In this document: positions 46,322 through 59,599 of the stretch, piece by piece
How positions within the stretch are numbered: the stretch's first letter is position 1
Layout of the letters: every line of letters begins with the position of its first letter
DNA from: Melastoma dodecandrum
Lineage: Eukaryota; Streptophyta; Magnoliopsida; Myrtales; Melastomataceae
Reading direction: 5' to 3'
NCBI GenBank assembly: GCA_029817715.1
Contig: JARUPY010000083.1
Location: 2,790,001 to 2,854,000, forward strand
DNA: 64,000 bases
Made by a program: the position numbers and the translations under genes
Notes under the pieces: generated by a model
Told to the model about the DNA's origin: nothing
Databases searched by the model: none
What the model saw: only the letters and a program-made list of their open reading frames with translations

Positions 46322-49300
46322 ATGAACGATCTCCTCTCGGTGAGGTTTTTGAGCACCCAATTCGTCGTTTTCGTTGGGTTTATTGTACTTCCTTCGTTTT
46401 CGATATGATCGGTGAGCTGGCGGGTTTTGTTTGCCCGTGGATTTACTTGGGTTGAAGCTTTGAATAGCTAAAGCTTGAACCTTTGATCGGTTGGGTGTTG
46501 ATCGTGGCCCCGGGGGCCGTTGCTTCATCGTGTCTGCTTTTGTGATGTGATGCGTTGTGGTCCTGCTTTTAAACGAGAATATATTCCTTGGGATGAGTTA
46601 TGCGAGAATCGGGTGCTTATGGTTTTATGGTTGGTTTGATTCCTCTTTACCCTGAAAGGAAATTATCTTTGTAAAGCATTCCCGGTCTTCGTCCATTGAG
46701 CTGAAAGGGTAGGACAACTTTTGAAGATGTCGAGAGTGGTTCTCCATATGGTTGTGGACTTTTCTGGGATCATTCCACCGGCCTGTGTTCGAATAAATAA
46801 AATTTTGATGGTCTACTTTTTAAGTTTCGAAGTCCGACACGGAGAAGGCTTGGTGTGATATATGCTGATAGACGTGATTTCAATGAACATTTAGAATTCT
46901 GTTAAATTTTACATGAAGTGGTGCAATCAAGGAGACTGATTAGGCGTCTGCAAATTGTTTTATTTGGCTTAAGATTTTTGCTGGTTTTTCTAATGTAATA
47001 TGCATTTTGTGGATTTTAACTTTGTGTAAGAGGAGGAGGATGAGGAACGGTTCTTCTACAATTATTTTTGGTTTTTGTTGACTGATGTTAATCCATTATA
47101 TTATATTAAACATAAAAATATTCTTTTGCTCTCTTCAATTTTAGCTTAGAAGATTTCCATTTCCTTTGGCTAGTCATTTATAGTATATCAAAGTTCAAGG
47201 GCAACAGACTTCATACTCTTGTATCTGGTATCCCCCTGATTTTATGACCTTTATTTTCAGGATTCGGTTGAGTTCCCTAGGGGTCAAACCTCTCGTGATG
47301 GGGATATTGAGCTAGGTGCACCACCAATGAACGCAGGGGATGATGGCTTGCAAAATTTCTTAAATAAGGTAGATTTACATGTGACTGATGTCCTGTTGTC
47401 TTTCTGAATATTTTTTTTTCCTTTTCCTTTGGTGATGTTCTAAAACAATGTCCACATAAGGAATTGAACTGGAATCATGTCATGGCCAATCGTTAGTTTT
47501 ATTCGATAAGTTTTTGTTGCTTTTGTGTCTAGTCATTTATTTACTTTTTTATAGTTTGATCAGCTGCACTTGCAAATTTTATTGATATTTTGAATTCAAA
47601 TGGTGTTCGCGATTCCAGGTTCAGGATATTGAGAAACAGATTGAGAAGGTGAATAAAGTGCTAAGGAAGCTTCAGGTATACTTCTTATTGTGACATCTGA
47701 ATATTTTGATTTGCTTGCAATCAAATAGATCTTATGCTTATGGAACATGAGATTAAATGTCTCTTAATTTTGCAATCATACGACCTATTAAGCACCTTTC
47801 CTTAGTTGTTGTTGTGAGCAATCACGTTGCATTGTTTTCCTTAGTTGAAGTAACTTGTTGCCAATTGGCGAATATGTTTTGCTCTCTTTCACTGCATATC
47901 CATAATAAGATCGCAATGTTGTGGGGCATATTGTTTGCACCTGTACTTGAACTGCTGTTTTTTTAATGGAAAAACATCCGTTTGATGCTCTAGCTATCTA
48001 AAGTTGATATTGAGTAACTTTGTCTTGTGCATAGTCTGAATCATAGTGTTGAGGCTCCATACTGAATCCTTTTTTTTTTCGTTTATAATTCAGGATGCGC
48101 ATGAAGAATCTAAATCTGTGACAAAGGCAGCTGCAATGAAAGGTATATGCCAAATTTTGCACCTTCCTACTTGGCTTCTTTTCGCCATATTATTCCTAAT
48201 GTTTCAAATGAGTTAAGTTGGCCCTTTTGAACAAATGAAATATTGCAATGTGTCTTTGTCCGTGAAAATCACAAAAAGGGAGTCTCACTTACTGTATATA
48301 GATTTCCGGTTCATAAATTTGTCGAAATGCATTAAACTCTATTGATGAATTCAGTTTCTTCGTTTCAACTGGCCTGTGAAGTACCACTATGTAACATGTT
48401 GCAACGTGAAGTGAAGCTTTTCACCTACTCATTACACTTGCCGTATTATGCTGACGCTCAAGGGCCTTAGACTGATGATAATGTTTAGTGTCATGATTTT
48501 AGCATTTTATCACCTTTTATCGATTACTAAAGTTGAATCTATTGCATATAGAGTGCACTTCTAGTCCGGTTATATTGTTGGGAGAAATGTCTTCATTTGG
48601 TTCATAAAGGCAAAAAGGAGACGTCAGTAATCTCATGCTTATGATTTCAACTGTGTGAATCAATGCCAAATTGTGCCATCTCCCTCCTGTCAATAATGCA
48701 TGATTTGCGATTTTCCATCCAGCTATTTACCTGGTTATTATTTAGGGTTGGTCATCCTATGTTAGTCCCTGCAATGGTGTTCTAGCATCCCTGTGCTGTT
48801 GGTTGCAAAGTTCTAGGATTTTTCTGGATATTGTATATAGCTCCTTACATTAATTATTTGTTATCCCCAGCTATCAAGCAGAAAATGGAAAAAGAAGTTG
48901 ATGAAGTCGGAAAAGTAGCTCGCTTCATAAAGGCCAAAATTGAAGAACTTGATCGAGAAGTAAGATCATATATCTTGGTTCATATTTAGGTATCACAACC
49001 AATAGGGTGTTAACAAAGTTCCTTGATATAGAATTTGGCAAACAGGCAGAAGCCTGGCTGTGGAAAGGGATCAGCTGTAGACAGATCGAGGACTGGAACA
49101 ACTATGTATATCTTTTCCTCGCTTCCCATTCCAATTATGTATTTCTGTCTTTGCATAATTGTGCATGTTCATGTCTCTTTTTCATTTGATGTTGCAGTTC
49201 ATTGAAGAAGAAATTCAAGGATAAGATGGCTGAATTTCAGGCACATATGATATGAATCTTTCCATGAATGTTTCTACAAGATGATTATTCCGGCAATTTC

Positions 49301-50366
49301 AATAGCTGTGAATATATTTGCAGGTTCTCAGAGAAAATATTCAGCAAGAGAATAGGGAGGTTGTTGAGAGGCGTGTTTTCACCGGTAATCCTTTTTTAGT
49401 GTTTCAAATTATGTTATCTTGGGATTCTGTGAGAAGTAACTTTTCTGTGATTCACTTTGGGGGATAAATTTACCAAAAGTAACTGGCACCAGGGCTGATG
49501 AGGAGGTGAGTATTTGGAGAACTTCTAACTTTAAGTGTGATGTGGTGCTTTCGTCTTACTACTTAATTTTATGCAGACTATCGACAGACTAATTGAAACT
49601 GGAGATAGCGAACAGATCTTCCAGAAAGCCATTCAGGAGCAGGGGCGCGGTCAGGTAGCTTTCTATCCTCTGAACTGTTAAGCCAGTGGAGTAGTGAAGA
49701 ATGTACTATGTTCATTGCCACGTAAACTTTTAGGAATGTCTCGATCTTGTTCTTAGTTTCAATATTTTTCAGATCATGGATACAGTTGCTGAAATTCAAG
49801 AGCGGCATGATACTGTCAGGGAATTGGAGCGGAAACTCCTGGATTTACAACAGGTAGTTAGGTGTCTATAATGTGTCATCTGGCTGCGTTGGCTTCATAT
49901 AAATGAACTCTTGGTTTTAGGGAATCGGATATTCTAATAGGAAGGTGGGATTGCTCGGGTTGGTGATTTGCATGGTCAAGATAGACCCGCTGTTATTTGA
50001 TTGGGGTAGATCTAATATGTTCATACTTAATGCAGATCTTCCTGGATATGGCTGTGTTAGTCGATGCACAGGGAGACATGCTCGACAACATCGAAACACA
50101 TGTATTGCAACTTCCTTTGAACTGTTCTTCGATAGTTTTACTTTGACAGATGTTGCTTCTGTCTGCTTAATCTCAGTGCGTCTTTCGTTCAGGTATCTAG
50201 TGCAGTCGATCACGTCCAAACGGGAAACACAGCACTCCAAAGGGCGAAGAGTCTACAGAAGAGCACAAGGAAGTGGACATGCATTGCGATTCTCATCCTT
50301 CTCGTCATAGTGGCTGTCATAATCCTAGCTGTCTTCAAACCATGGAACAACAACAAGGGCGCCTGA
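46322..50366 (+). CDS. SYP132: Syntaxin of the SYP13 group (SYP132-like Qa-SNARE)
   Basis: Thirteen coding exons: 46,322-46,339; 47,261-47,368; 47,619-47,675; 48,094-48,142; 48,871-48,959; 49,032-49,105; 49,198-49,240; 49,324-49,384; 49,480-49,505; 49,577-49,654; 49,773-49,853; 50,036-50,101; 50,193-50,366. They total 924 nt, 307 residues. The first exon encodes only MNDLLS. Motifs: helical Habc region with [34 protein letters not shown] loop; [20 protein letters not shown]; the SNARE helix with its central Gln in [14 protein letters not shown]; and a C-terminal anchor ([20 protein letters not shown]). SYP132 mediates constitutive secretion to the plasma membrane and cytokinesis. Intron 7 starts with GC, not GT (49,241). 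Confidence 0.92.
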
Positions 50367-52011
50367 TTGAGCTCCATGCTGTTGAGTTATGCGATGACAT
50401 ATGATGGGTTTGGGCTGTTGATATGTGGCACTGTGTCGTTTAGACAGCTTTTCATTTTAATTTTTTTTTTTTTGGTTCCCCGTGAATTTTCTCCCTTCGC
50501 TCACTATTTGAGTGTGTATTATTATCATTATTATTTATTTCCTCCTTTTTATGAATATTTCTATTTTCATTGTTGGAATTTTATGTTTCACCAGCTATGA
50601 TCATTCACGGCCGTTGCCTGTGTGAAAGGTAAGATGTTCTTTTTCTTGGAATGGACAAAATGGAGATCAAACATCCAATCTGGGACTCAAAAGTTTAATA
50701 TCATTTCACCTAATAATCATCTATAACTGTGTTCATGAGATTGAACCATAGCCATATTTGGAATGACACAAACACAGCAAAAAGTTTAAGAGGGAAAAAA
50801 GGGGGTGAAAGGGGAGTCAAAATTAATGAAGAATGGCCCCCCGGTCATATCCGGCCATTGCAGAGGAACCAGTAAAAGCAAAGCAACAGTCAAGCAAGAT
50901 AAGGGGGAAAGTTAAAGGCCACCGGCAAACCAACAAGAGGAACAGCCATTTTTCTAATATAGTTACATCGCATATTAAACAACAAGGAGGAACCGTGATG
51001 CAACTATTTTACAATTTTTATATGTAAAAAAGAAAAGAATGGCCCAGTGGTTAGATGGTCCCTGTCAAGAGAATAATGGAATGGAAGATACCTTGAGACA
51101 AGGTATCTTTCAATATGACATGGAACCAACAGCAACCGGGCTGAATTCATCATGATACATCCTGAAGGAAGTGCAGTATAGTACTTCAGAATAAGATTAT
51201 ACATATTGACAATTGGCTAATAATACTTCAGCAGAGCGAGGATGAAACCATTTGGAGCATACTATGGTGCTGCAGAACAACTGAGATAAGTAGACACGTA
51301 CCGAGACAAGAAGTTCAGAAATGTATCAGAAGCAATCAACAGATACCACTCGATGACGTATAAAGGATTCACGCAGAGACCAGTCTGTGGACTAATTCCT
51401 AGGTTATCAAGGCATCATTATCATTGAATTGTAACTTTGGTGTGTACCCTAGTTTCAGGACCCATTTAAAAGCTAACCAAAATTCATAAAGTTTAAGGAA
51501 CAACTTTTTGGCTGGTGATGTGTCAGGACACATCAAGTTTAAGCACGGTGTGCAAGGGATGACATTCTACTTGTCGGGTACGAATGATTGATGACCAAGT
51601 CCCACCTACTAATGCCTCAGTCTTTTGTATCCTAGCATTTGGACTAATCCCGAGAATCACTCTGGTGCTTCCAGATGGCAGCTCTCCGTGCCCCGAAGAA
51701 TGCTTCCGTCCATAGTTTGACCAAGTTTACCAAAAAGTTTTCAAATTAACGACACGCAACAGAAACAACACCAACAGGTTTCTTTTAACCCACTACTCAA
51801 AAACTTCCTTTTCTGCTTTTTTCATAGAATCCAAAAAGATTGACAAAAAGAATCAGTCATTCACCCAAATGAATTGGCTTATTCGAAACCAAAACGTATT
51901 TTGTATAGGCATTCTGTACCTTTCAAATGAAAGGGAACGTCATCCCATTCAATTTTGCATCAAAATCAAATCCCAAGTTGTTGATTTGACGTTCAGGCAG
52001 GAATTCACTCA
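50367..52011. other. Intergenic between syntaxin and ERF genes
   Basis: Includes the syntaxin 3' UTR (to about 50,600). No gene recognised in the remainder; moderately AT-rich unique-looking sequence. Confidence 0.5.
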
Positions 52012-52017
52012 TATAAA
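52012..52017 (+). promoter_or_regulatory. TATA box of the ERF gene
   Basis: TATAAA 142 bp before the start codon at 52,154. Confidence 0.5.
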
Positions 52018-52153
52018 TCCCCCAACCGAACAACTAACCCATATATCACTCTATACCAAAAAATAACAGCTTCTCCTCTTATTGCATAACCTTGACCTCC
52101 AATTCTATTATTCACCAAGCCTATACAAAATTTTGTGTTTAGAGTAGAAAGAC

Positions 52154-52972
52154 ATGGAGCTTCAGTTCCAGAAGCAGAAGCCGCAGCAGCAGCTAGGTAT
52201 TGAAGTGAGTAAAACAAGCAGGTTCAAGGGAAGACATAGCAACACCAGCAGTAGGAGTCACGGACTCAACAAGTTTGTGGGAGTGAGACAGAGGCCATCA
52301 GGGAGATGGGTAGCAGAAATCAAGGATACAACACAGAAGATTAGAATGTGGCTTGGTACCTTTGAAACTGCTGAAGAAGCGGCACGGGCCTATGATGAAG
52401 CTGCTTGCCTTCTTCGCGGATCAAACACGAGAACAAACTTCACAACTCATGTCTCTCTCGATTCTCCGCTTGCTGCTCGCATCAGAAACCTTCTTAACTG
52501 CAGAAAAGGAGCCACTCAAACTCCACCAAGTATGGACTGCTCTGCAACCAACACAAACATCAGTTCAAATTCTGAAAGCAGCAGCAATGTAACCACTGAT
52601 GGTAGCAGTTCAAATTCATCTTACCAGAATGACTCAGAACATGACCAGAATTTTGACAATGTATACAGGCCAGACTTGAGTTGCTGCAGCGAACCACTTG
52701 GGTTTGACTACAGAAAATTTGAGCTGGCCAATGGATTCGCAGCTGGGTTTGATAGGTTCTCTTATGCACAAGAGGTCCTGGATTTTCCTAAGAATGTGAA
52801 TTCTCCAGAGACATCTGAAACTGAGTTTTCAGAATTTGAGAGGATGAAGGTGGAAAGGCAGATTTCGGCATCATTATATGCTATGAATGGCTTGCAGGAG
52901 TACATGGAAACTGTCCACGACGCTCCTGAATCTCTATGGGATCTTCCCCCTCTGTGTTCATTATTCTGCTAA
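52154..52972 (+). CDS. AP2/ERF transcription factor, ERN1/RAP2.11 type
   Basis: Single exon, 272 residues. The AP2 domain occupies about residues 41-98: [40 protein letters not shown], then [18 protein letters not shown]. The wording [30 protein letters not shown] is specific to the small ERF group that contains RAP2.11 (response to low potassium in Arabidopsis) and the legume ERN1/ERN2 nodulation factors. Before it is a short Gln/Lys-rich N-terminus; after it a Ser/Asn-rich stretch and an acidic C-terminus ending [13 protein letters not shown], which may activate transcription. The exact orthologue cannot be decided here. It binds GCC-like boxes by family knowledge. Its neighbours give no functional hint. 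Confidence 0.9.
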   Translation: MELQFQKQKPQQQLGIEVSKTSRFKGRHSNTSSRSHGLNKFVGVRQRPSGRWVAEIKDTTQKIRMWLGTFETAEEAARAYDEAACLLRGSNTRTNFTTHVSLDSPLAARIRNLLNCRKGATQTPPSMDCSATNTNISSNSESSSNVTTDGSSSNSSYQNDSEHDQNFDNVYRPDLSCCSEPLGFDYRKFELANGFAAGFDRFSYAQEVLDFPKNVNSPETSETEFSEFERMKVERQISASLYAMNGLQEYMETVHDAPESLWDLPPLCSLFC

Positions 52973-53886
52973 GCCGATTGTGTTAAAGGGAAAATTAGAA
53001 CTTTTCCTGAATCTTTACTTCTGTCACTCTGCAATTTACCTTACCAGCTAGGTGCTACTAGTAGAAACTATAGGACCCAAAGTTCTCTCTGCTAGAAAAA
53101 TGTTCTTTTTCAAAAGAATATTTCACCATTGAACTTCTCAAAATGTATAATTCATCTCCAGATTAGAGCATAACAATTTCCAGAGAAAGCAAAATCATAT
53201 TTCATGATACATGGAAGGAAAAGAGAAGTCCTCCAATCAAAACCAAATGAGAAGAAAGCCAGAATTGTTACATATATAGCATTAATTTTGCCACGCTCAG
53301 GTGTTCACCACAAGCTTGTAAATAACCAAGGACATAGAACCCTCTTCATATTTTGGTATAAAACTATTTTAAACAAAACAGTTAACATGAATGCAATGAT
53401 GTAATTAAGTTAGCCCAGTTTTGGGGCTTCAATTAACATGGAAGTAGTTTGACCATTCTACTCATTGATTCTTAATGAATTCATTGCACAAATCAGTAAC
53501 ATGGACACATACCCTTGTAACAAAAAGGGCAACCAGAGTATCTACGATTAGTTGGGTATAAGCAAAAATGTCGGCAATATGAAAAAAAATTCCAAGTAGG
53601 GATTGATATGATAGAGCATTCCAATGGAATAGCAACAAATACATTGGCTTGAAGAGCATAGCCATTTTTAGAGGGCGTCCTAGCCTTCTGTAAAAATCAA
53701 TAGGTGATAGATTCCCCTTATTAAAACCAGAAAGGAAAACAAAAACACAGAAATAGAAAGTACAAAATCACAACAACAATAATCAAACCTTTATCCCACT
53801 AGGTAGACTCCACTTTACAATAATCACACGACCAAGATGCTGATGGAGCTTAATCCACATCGAGGTATAGCTTTCCTTGATTAGTA
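52973..53886. other. 3' flanks of convergent ERF and tubulin genes
   Basis: 914 bp between two convergent stop codons; both 3' UTRs must end here. No ORF with motifs. Confidence 0.6.
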
Positions 53887-56430
53887 CTACTCATCCCCTT
53901 CTTCCTCCTCTTCATCAACATCTGCTCCGACTTCCTCGTAGTCTTTCTCTAGAGCAGCAAGATCTTCACGGGCTTCCGAAAACTCACCTTCTTCCATGCC
54001 CTCTCCCACATACCAATGGACAAATGCCCGCTTTGCATACATTATGTCAAACTTGCGGTTGATACGGGAGAAGACCTCAGCAACAGCAGTGTTGTTACTT
54101 ATCATGCAAACTGCGCGTTGTACTTTGGCAAGGTCGCCTCCCGGTACTACAGTTGGCGGCTGATAGTTGATACCGCATTTAAATCCAGTTGGGCACCTAA
54201 ACAAATGCAACATGAAAAAGCAAATGGTCAATACTAAGAACATTAACTGTCCACATCTCATTCCATAGTCCTATAACTCTGGGCAAATGCACACCACAGA
54301 AAGAACAGACAGAGAAAATCCCCTTCGAAAAAGAGCAGCACGCAACTCACACCATAATAAGTGAATCTGCCGAACAATAATTGCTGTGGAGATATATAGA
54401 TTTTTTGGAAAACCATAGCAAAGATTCATAGCTTTGGCATCAGTTTACAAAATCAGCGCCATTTGACAGAAAGATTAATAGTTTATGCTGCATCCTCAGA
54501 ATGGGTTCTTGCCTTCTACTAGAAACAGAGAAATGAGTCCAAAGAAGAATATTTGAATTCGATCGTACTTTAATTTAATTATTGACTATTCTAATTTTCC
54601 CCTCACCAATCAACAAACTGGATTGCACGCTTAGTCTTCACGGTGGCGACAGAAGCATTGACATCTTTGGGGACAATATCTCCACGATACATAAGACAGC
54701 AAGCCATGTACTTCCCATGCCTTGGATCACACTTTGCCATCATATTTGATGGTTCAAAAACTGCACTAGTAATCTCTTGGACAGATAATTGCTCATGATA
54801 TGCTTTTGCAGCTGATATAACAGGGGCATAGGATGAAAGCATGAAATGTATGCGAGGGTAAGGGACAAGATTTGTTTGGAACTCTGTGATGTCAACATTG
54901 ATAGCTCCATCAAACCTCAAAGAAGTGGTAAGAGAAGATACGATCTGGGATATTAATCGGTTCAGGTTCGTGTATGTCGGCCTCTCTATATCTAATGATC
55001 TTCGGCAGATATCATATATAGCCTCATTATCCAGGACAACCACCACATCAGCATGTTCAAGTAGGGAATGGGTGGAGAGCACGCTGTTGTATGGTTCAAC
55101 TACAGCCGTAGAAACCTGCCCCATTCAGACCATCTTGTGTTAGTGCTAGAGCTGAATATTGCATATAAATCAGACCAGACTTCATATAACTTAGGGAGAG
55201 AATTCCAATTAAGTCATGGAGAAGCACATCTCTATAAAGTTGGATTGAACAAATTATTTGCACCGTAATAATCTATAAACTAGCCCTACCGATCCGTTAA
55301 TTCCAGCTATTTCAAAGGAAGGAAACTTGTGTTTGACAGGGTTGAAAAACAGAGCAATTTTTCCTATTCTAGATTACATGAAATGACATCAACTTTCAAA
55401 TCTGTAAAATTTTATCTGAGGATGTTCTGGGATACATTGGATGGTAATGGTAAGGACAAAGATATTACCTGGGGCGAAGGGTATATAGTGAATCCCAGTT
55501 TTGATTTCTTTCCATAGTCCACGGACAAGCGTTCCAGCAGCAGTGAGCCTAATCCAGAGCCCGTGCCGCCACCAACAGCATTACAGATCAGAAATCCTTG
55601 TAAGCCAGTGCAGTTGTCAGCCAATTTCCTCAGACGGTCAAGACATTGATCAACGATATCTCTCCCAACTGCACAAAGGAGGATGGATCTGGTCATGGAA
55701 AAAGAATAAACCCATAAAATTTCTAAGCTGTATAAGAGAAGTAGGAACCCGTATAGTGCCCTCTGGCAAAGTTATTTGCAGCATCTTCCTTGCCAGATAT
55801 AAGTTGATCTGGGTGGAAAAGTTGTCTGTACGTCCCCGTCCTGACTTCATCTATCACAGTCGGCTCAAGATCAATGAATATGGCCCTAGGCACATGCTTT
55901 CCTGAACCAGTCTCACTAAAGAAGGTATTGAACGCGTCATGTGCAATCCCCACCGTGGTATCACTGCAACCACAGACAAATACCTCGTACCGACCGAGTA
56001 AGCTTCATCAGCAGTCAATCCAATCACAAGCTCGAGCTCAATCCAATATACAAAGAAATATCATATCCACCTATTCCATCCTTACGATCTATATATTGGG
56101 AAAACCGCAAACTTCTCCAATGCAAAAGCATCAACAAACCAACGAAAGAACAGGTCATAGTCCACACAAACCATAAATAGGAAATTATCATCCGGAAGTA
56201 TCAGAATTGCTTTGATTGCTTTTCCGGGAAGTTCAGACCAAATCAAGTTGCAAATAAATAAATAAAGATGGAATCTTTGTCAGAAAAAGAGGAGGTCTAA
56301 AGGTGAAGGGACGGGACCTGGGCATGATGCCATCGGGTTGGATGCCATGCTCGAGGCAGAAGAGCTCCCAGCACGAGTTTCCTACCTGAATCCCCGCCTG
56401 CCCGATGTGGATGCTGATCACCTCCCTCAT
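53887..56430 (-). CDS. Alpha-tubulin, TUA1 (pollen-type) subclass
   Basis: Five exons on the minus strand: 56,430-56,318; 55,963-55,749; 55,668-55,469; 55,115-54,607; 54,196-53,887. They total 1,347 nt, 448 residues, the family norm. Motifs: [19 protein letters not shown], the GTP-binding [23 protein letters not shown], and [20 protein letters not shown]. It assembles with beta-tubulin into microtubules. Position 40 lies in [14 protein letters not shown], so the acetylatable Lys40 is replaced by Thr, as in Arabidopsis TUA1. The tail reads [11 protein letters not shown] and lacks the terminal Tyr of most plant alpha-tubulins. Small changes such as LICNAVGG and [10 protein letters not shown] are conservative. 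All introns are GT-AG. It is head-to-head with the SOD gene, 500 bp apart. Confidence 0.92.
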
Positions 56431-56930
56431 TCTCTTGGGCTGATGTAATGGACTGACTTCGACTTATTGACAAAAGGGAAGAACTCGAGATATTTTCGAG
56501 CCAGCCGCTCAGTCCGACTACGACGTTGTAGTAAAATAATGGCGTGTGGGGAATGGCAAATGGGGGATGATCGGATGGGGAAAGTAGCCGTAGCCCAAAA
56601 CCTTCTTCTTGGGATCAAAGAAGTGTTGGATGGTGGGGGGGGGTCAGAAAACGAATGAAGAAATGAAGTTGGGACTGGAGTCGGAGACGGACAAAGACAA
56701 GTCGTGGACGAAGGCAGACCCACCGGCGGGGAATCGGCTTCGGCCCAACAAAAGGGGCGAAACTTTCCTGCCCAACTCTCGCGTTGGGATTGGCCCAAAA
56801 CAAGCAAAAAACCAGGAGCGACAGGCGCACCTTGTTTTTGGAAGTGAAAACGAGGTTGTAAGATAAAGTTGGATTGTGTTAGACGACAGAAACGGCAGGG
56901 GCCGAGACACCCAAGTGAAGAAGCGGGAAT
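56431..56930. promoter_or_regulatory. Shared 500-bp divergent promoter interval (tubulin / SOD)
   Basis: The start codons of the minus-strand tubulin (56,430) and the plus-strand SOD (56,931) enclose exactly 500 bp with no other gene. Both 5' UTRs and both core promoters must fit here. I see no convincing TATA box for either gene. Confidence 0.55.
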
Positions 56931-59112
56931 ATGAGCTCGGCGGCAGTGAAGGCGGTGGCGCTCATCACCGGAGGCTCCAACATCAGAGGCTCACTCAACT
57001 TCATCCAGCTCCCCGATGGTACGTCTCTTACCTCCCTCTCCCCCTTCCTGCGGCAGCCTGGCTTGATCAAAGTTGGATGATGTGCTTGAATTAGACGGGA
57101 TTAAATGACCTGGGGAGCTTTTGGGAAATGCACTGTGACTGTATTGTAGGGGCTACGCGCGTGCAGGGCACGATAACCGGACTCTCTCCTGGCTGCCACG
57201 GTTTTCACATCCACGCCCTCGGCGACACCACCAATGGCTGCAATTCTACTGGTATATATTGACCTCTATTGCCCCATGTCCAAACCATACGTCACAGCTT
57301 GTTTTGCATTGTTAAATAGAGACCACGAGCAGAAAAGTCTTTCTGGTGTTTGATCTCTCTAGTATAGGATTGCTGTTGCGCCCGGCAATTGTTTACTTCA
57401 TGGAATAATTAAGGAAACCAATTGTTAACTTTGGATTTAATTTCAGTGTTGGAGAAAAGGTTTATGTTTCGATAGATGTATATTACAGCTTATGATATAT
57501 GATCGCGTCGCCTGTTCTATTAAAATACTACGGCATGTCCGTCCAATGCAACTCGAACTGATTTGATTGTGTTAGTGCTACATGATATCTGTTTGATGGA
57601 GCACGAGTTGTCATTTTATGTTTCAAGAAGAATGACTTCGGATTCAGTTATTGAGTATTGTGCTTCTTTTGATATGTTGTTGAAGGTCCTCATTTCAATC
57701 CTTTTAAAAAGGACCATGGGAGCCCAATGGATTCAGAGCGTCATGCGGGTGATTTGGGCAACATCATCGCTGGCTCAGACGGTGAGGGGATTGCCATGCA
57801 ACCTGCGAGTTTTATCAATTATTCTTTTGAGCTGAATTTGGGGATCAATCTATTTATGTTGTAGGAGTTGCTAAGGTTTCCATCGAAGATAACCAGGTAT
57901 ACCTTTATTTTGTTGATTCAGCAATCAGCATACACTTGTTTGGCCACTGATAATATTGATTGCTCTGAATTTTTCAATGCATTCTTTGTTTCAATTCAGT
58001 GAGATGGTGAAATTTGTATTTGGAGTTCGATATAAATTTTCACTGGAAAATGTCGTTATGATGGTGCTTTCTGTCATATGACAAAAGTATGAAAGCTTTT
58101 GTATTTGGCCTTTGTGATTGCAATAATCATATTTTGGTTAATCAGGAGTGTGAACATCCATCTTTCTGTGTATTTTAGATTCCTTTAACTGGCAAACATT
58201 CAATTCTGGGAAGGGCTGTTGTTGTGCATGCTGATCCAGATGATCTTGGCAAAGGTAATTTGCGTTTGCCGGAATTTCTTTCTTTTTCTGAATACTGGAT
58301 TGGTGCAGGATAGGCTCTCGTTAAGTTCTTAAAAGTCACTGAAGTGGCTCCATCATTTGAAATATAAAGGCTTCGAAAGGTTTCTAATGAAGGGAGATGT
58401 GCTTTTGCACTGACAGCCAAAAGAAGGCAAATAGTTAGATTTGATAGCTGCTCAAACATTTTCCTTTTAAAAAAAAAAATTACCGGACTTTATGCCCTTT
58501 GATTCGATTATCAGTTTTGAACCTCACGTGTTCAGAGAATATAAGGGACATGGCTCAGCTGTGCGGACACTCGTGGATTCACATTATGAAAATGAGCTGA
58601 AAAATTAGTGTTATGCAAAGTGAGATGACAACCTATGGCTATCCTGAGAATGAGATGACAGATCATTAGATTGGAAAAATGGAAGCATATTATTGTCACA
58701 AGTTCGTCAGTTACAAAAATATCATATGTAATCCAATCTCCAATCAGTAAACAGAAGACGCAGGTTATGTCAAGTCGAGTAACCTCGTGGTGTATGGTTG
58801 TTTGTCTCCCACAATCTATTGCCAAACTGCCTTTGCACGTTGAACCACTCACTGATATCGAATGAATCATTTTAACAGGCGGACATGAGCTTAGCAAGAC
58901 AACTGGAAATGCTGGAGCAAGGATTGGATGCGGTGAGCATTCAGATTCTTGCAGAATTCCATTATATCATGAGGGCGCATGTGTGTATTTCTTCGAAGTG
59001 AAAATGCATGCTATATATGGATGCGGATTGGTCCCTTGTATCTTATGAAAGTAAGCCACTTGACTAGTATTCTATTTCATCAGGTATTATCGGGCTGCAG
59101 TCATCTGTATAG
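56931..59112 (+). CDS. Cu/Zn superoxide dismutase, CSD3-like
   Basis: Seven exons: 56,931-57,018; 57,150-57,251; 57,686-57,781; 57,865-57,896; 58,179-58,254; 58,879-58,932; 59,084-59,112. They sum to 477 nt, 158 residues. It converts superoxide to oxygen and peroxide. The metal site is intact: [17 protein letters not shown] (His ligands), [16 protein letters not shown] and [12 protein letters not shown], plus the disulphide cysteines (GC in the first motif, IGCGIIG near the end). Sequence details such as [13 protein letters not shown] and [20 protein letters not shown] resemble the peroxisomal CSD3 branch. It ends QSSV, however, without the PTS1 tripeptide (AKL) that normally follows, and no transit peptide is present, so it may be cytosolic. 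All introns are GT-AG. Confidence 0.9.
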
Positions 59113-59599
59113 AGTCAAATGATTGAGCTGCCACACCCAGAAGAGACAGAATGCAGCTGAATCTGCACATGGACTGGTTAAGCAAGACATGATCCAGACT
59201 TTTTCTAAAGGAGATATTGGGTGCCTAGCTGGAAATAATGCTATGTAATTAATCCGAATCAAAACATTTCTCCCCAAACGAAACTACATAAGAAACTGCA
59301 CAAAAATTGGGAAAGGCGCTATCTCCTCTTTATGGAAACCAAAGGAACAAGGGCCCATGACTAAGGACAAAAGGATTACCATGAAATATGAGCTCCAAAA
59401 GTGAGCCGCGACACAAATAATACATGTAAGTCTGCAATTTAACATATTCAAGCAGGGTCACCTTCTATCTCAAAGCAACAAACCAGCCAGGACTTCTATG
59501 CTCTAAGGAACACCCAGCCAAGAAACGGCCAATTTCCATCGGTCCCATTGGACCAGGATAGTTGGGGCCAGGCATCTTAACATGTGCATATTGTCACTT
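59113..59599. other. 3' flanks of convergent SOD and nCBP genes
   Basis: 487 bp between two convergent stop codons; no further feature. Confidence 0.6.

Noticed and set aside
46067..46408. 113-residue ORF over the syntaxin first exon
   Set aside because: It uses a frame different from MNDLLS and looks like 5' UTR; the syntaxin exon structure explains the region.
51030..51070. GGCCCAGTGGTTAGATGG, which looks like the start of a tRNA D-arm
   Set aside because: No matching acceptor stem, anticodon arm or TTCGA loop follows.
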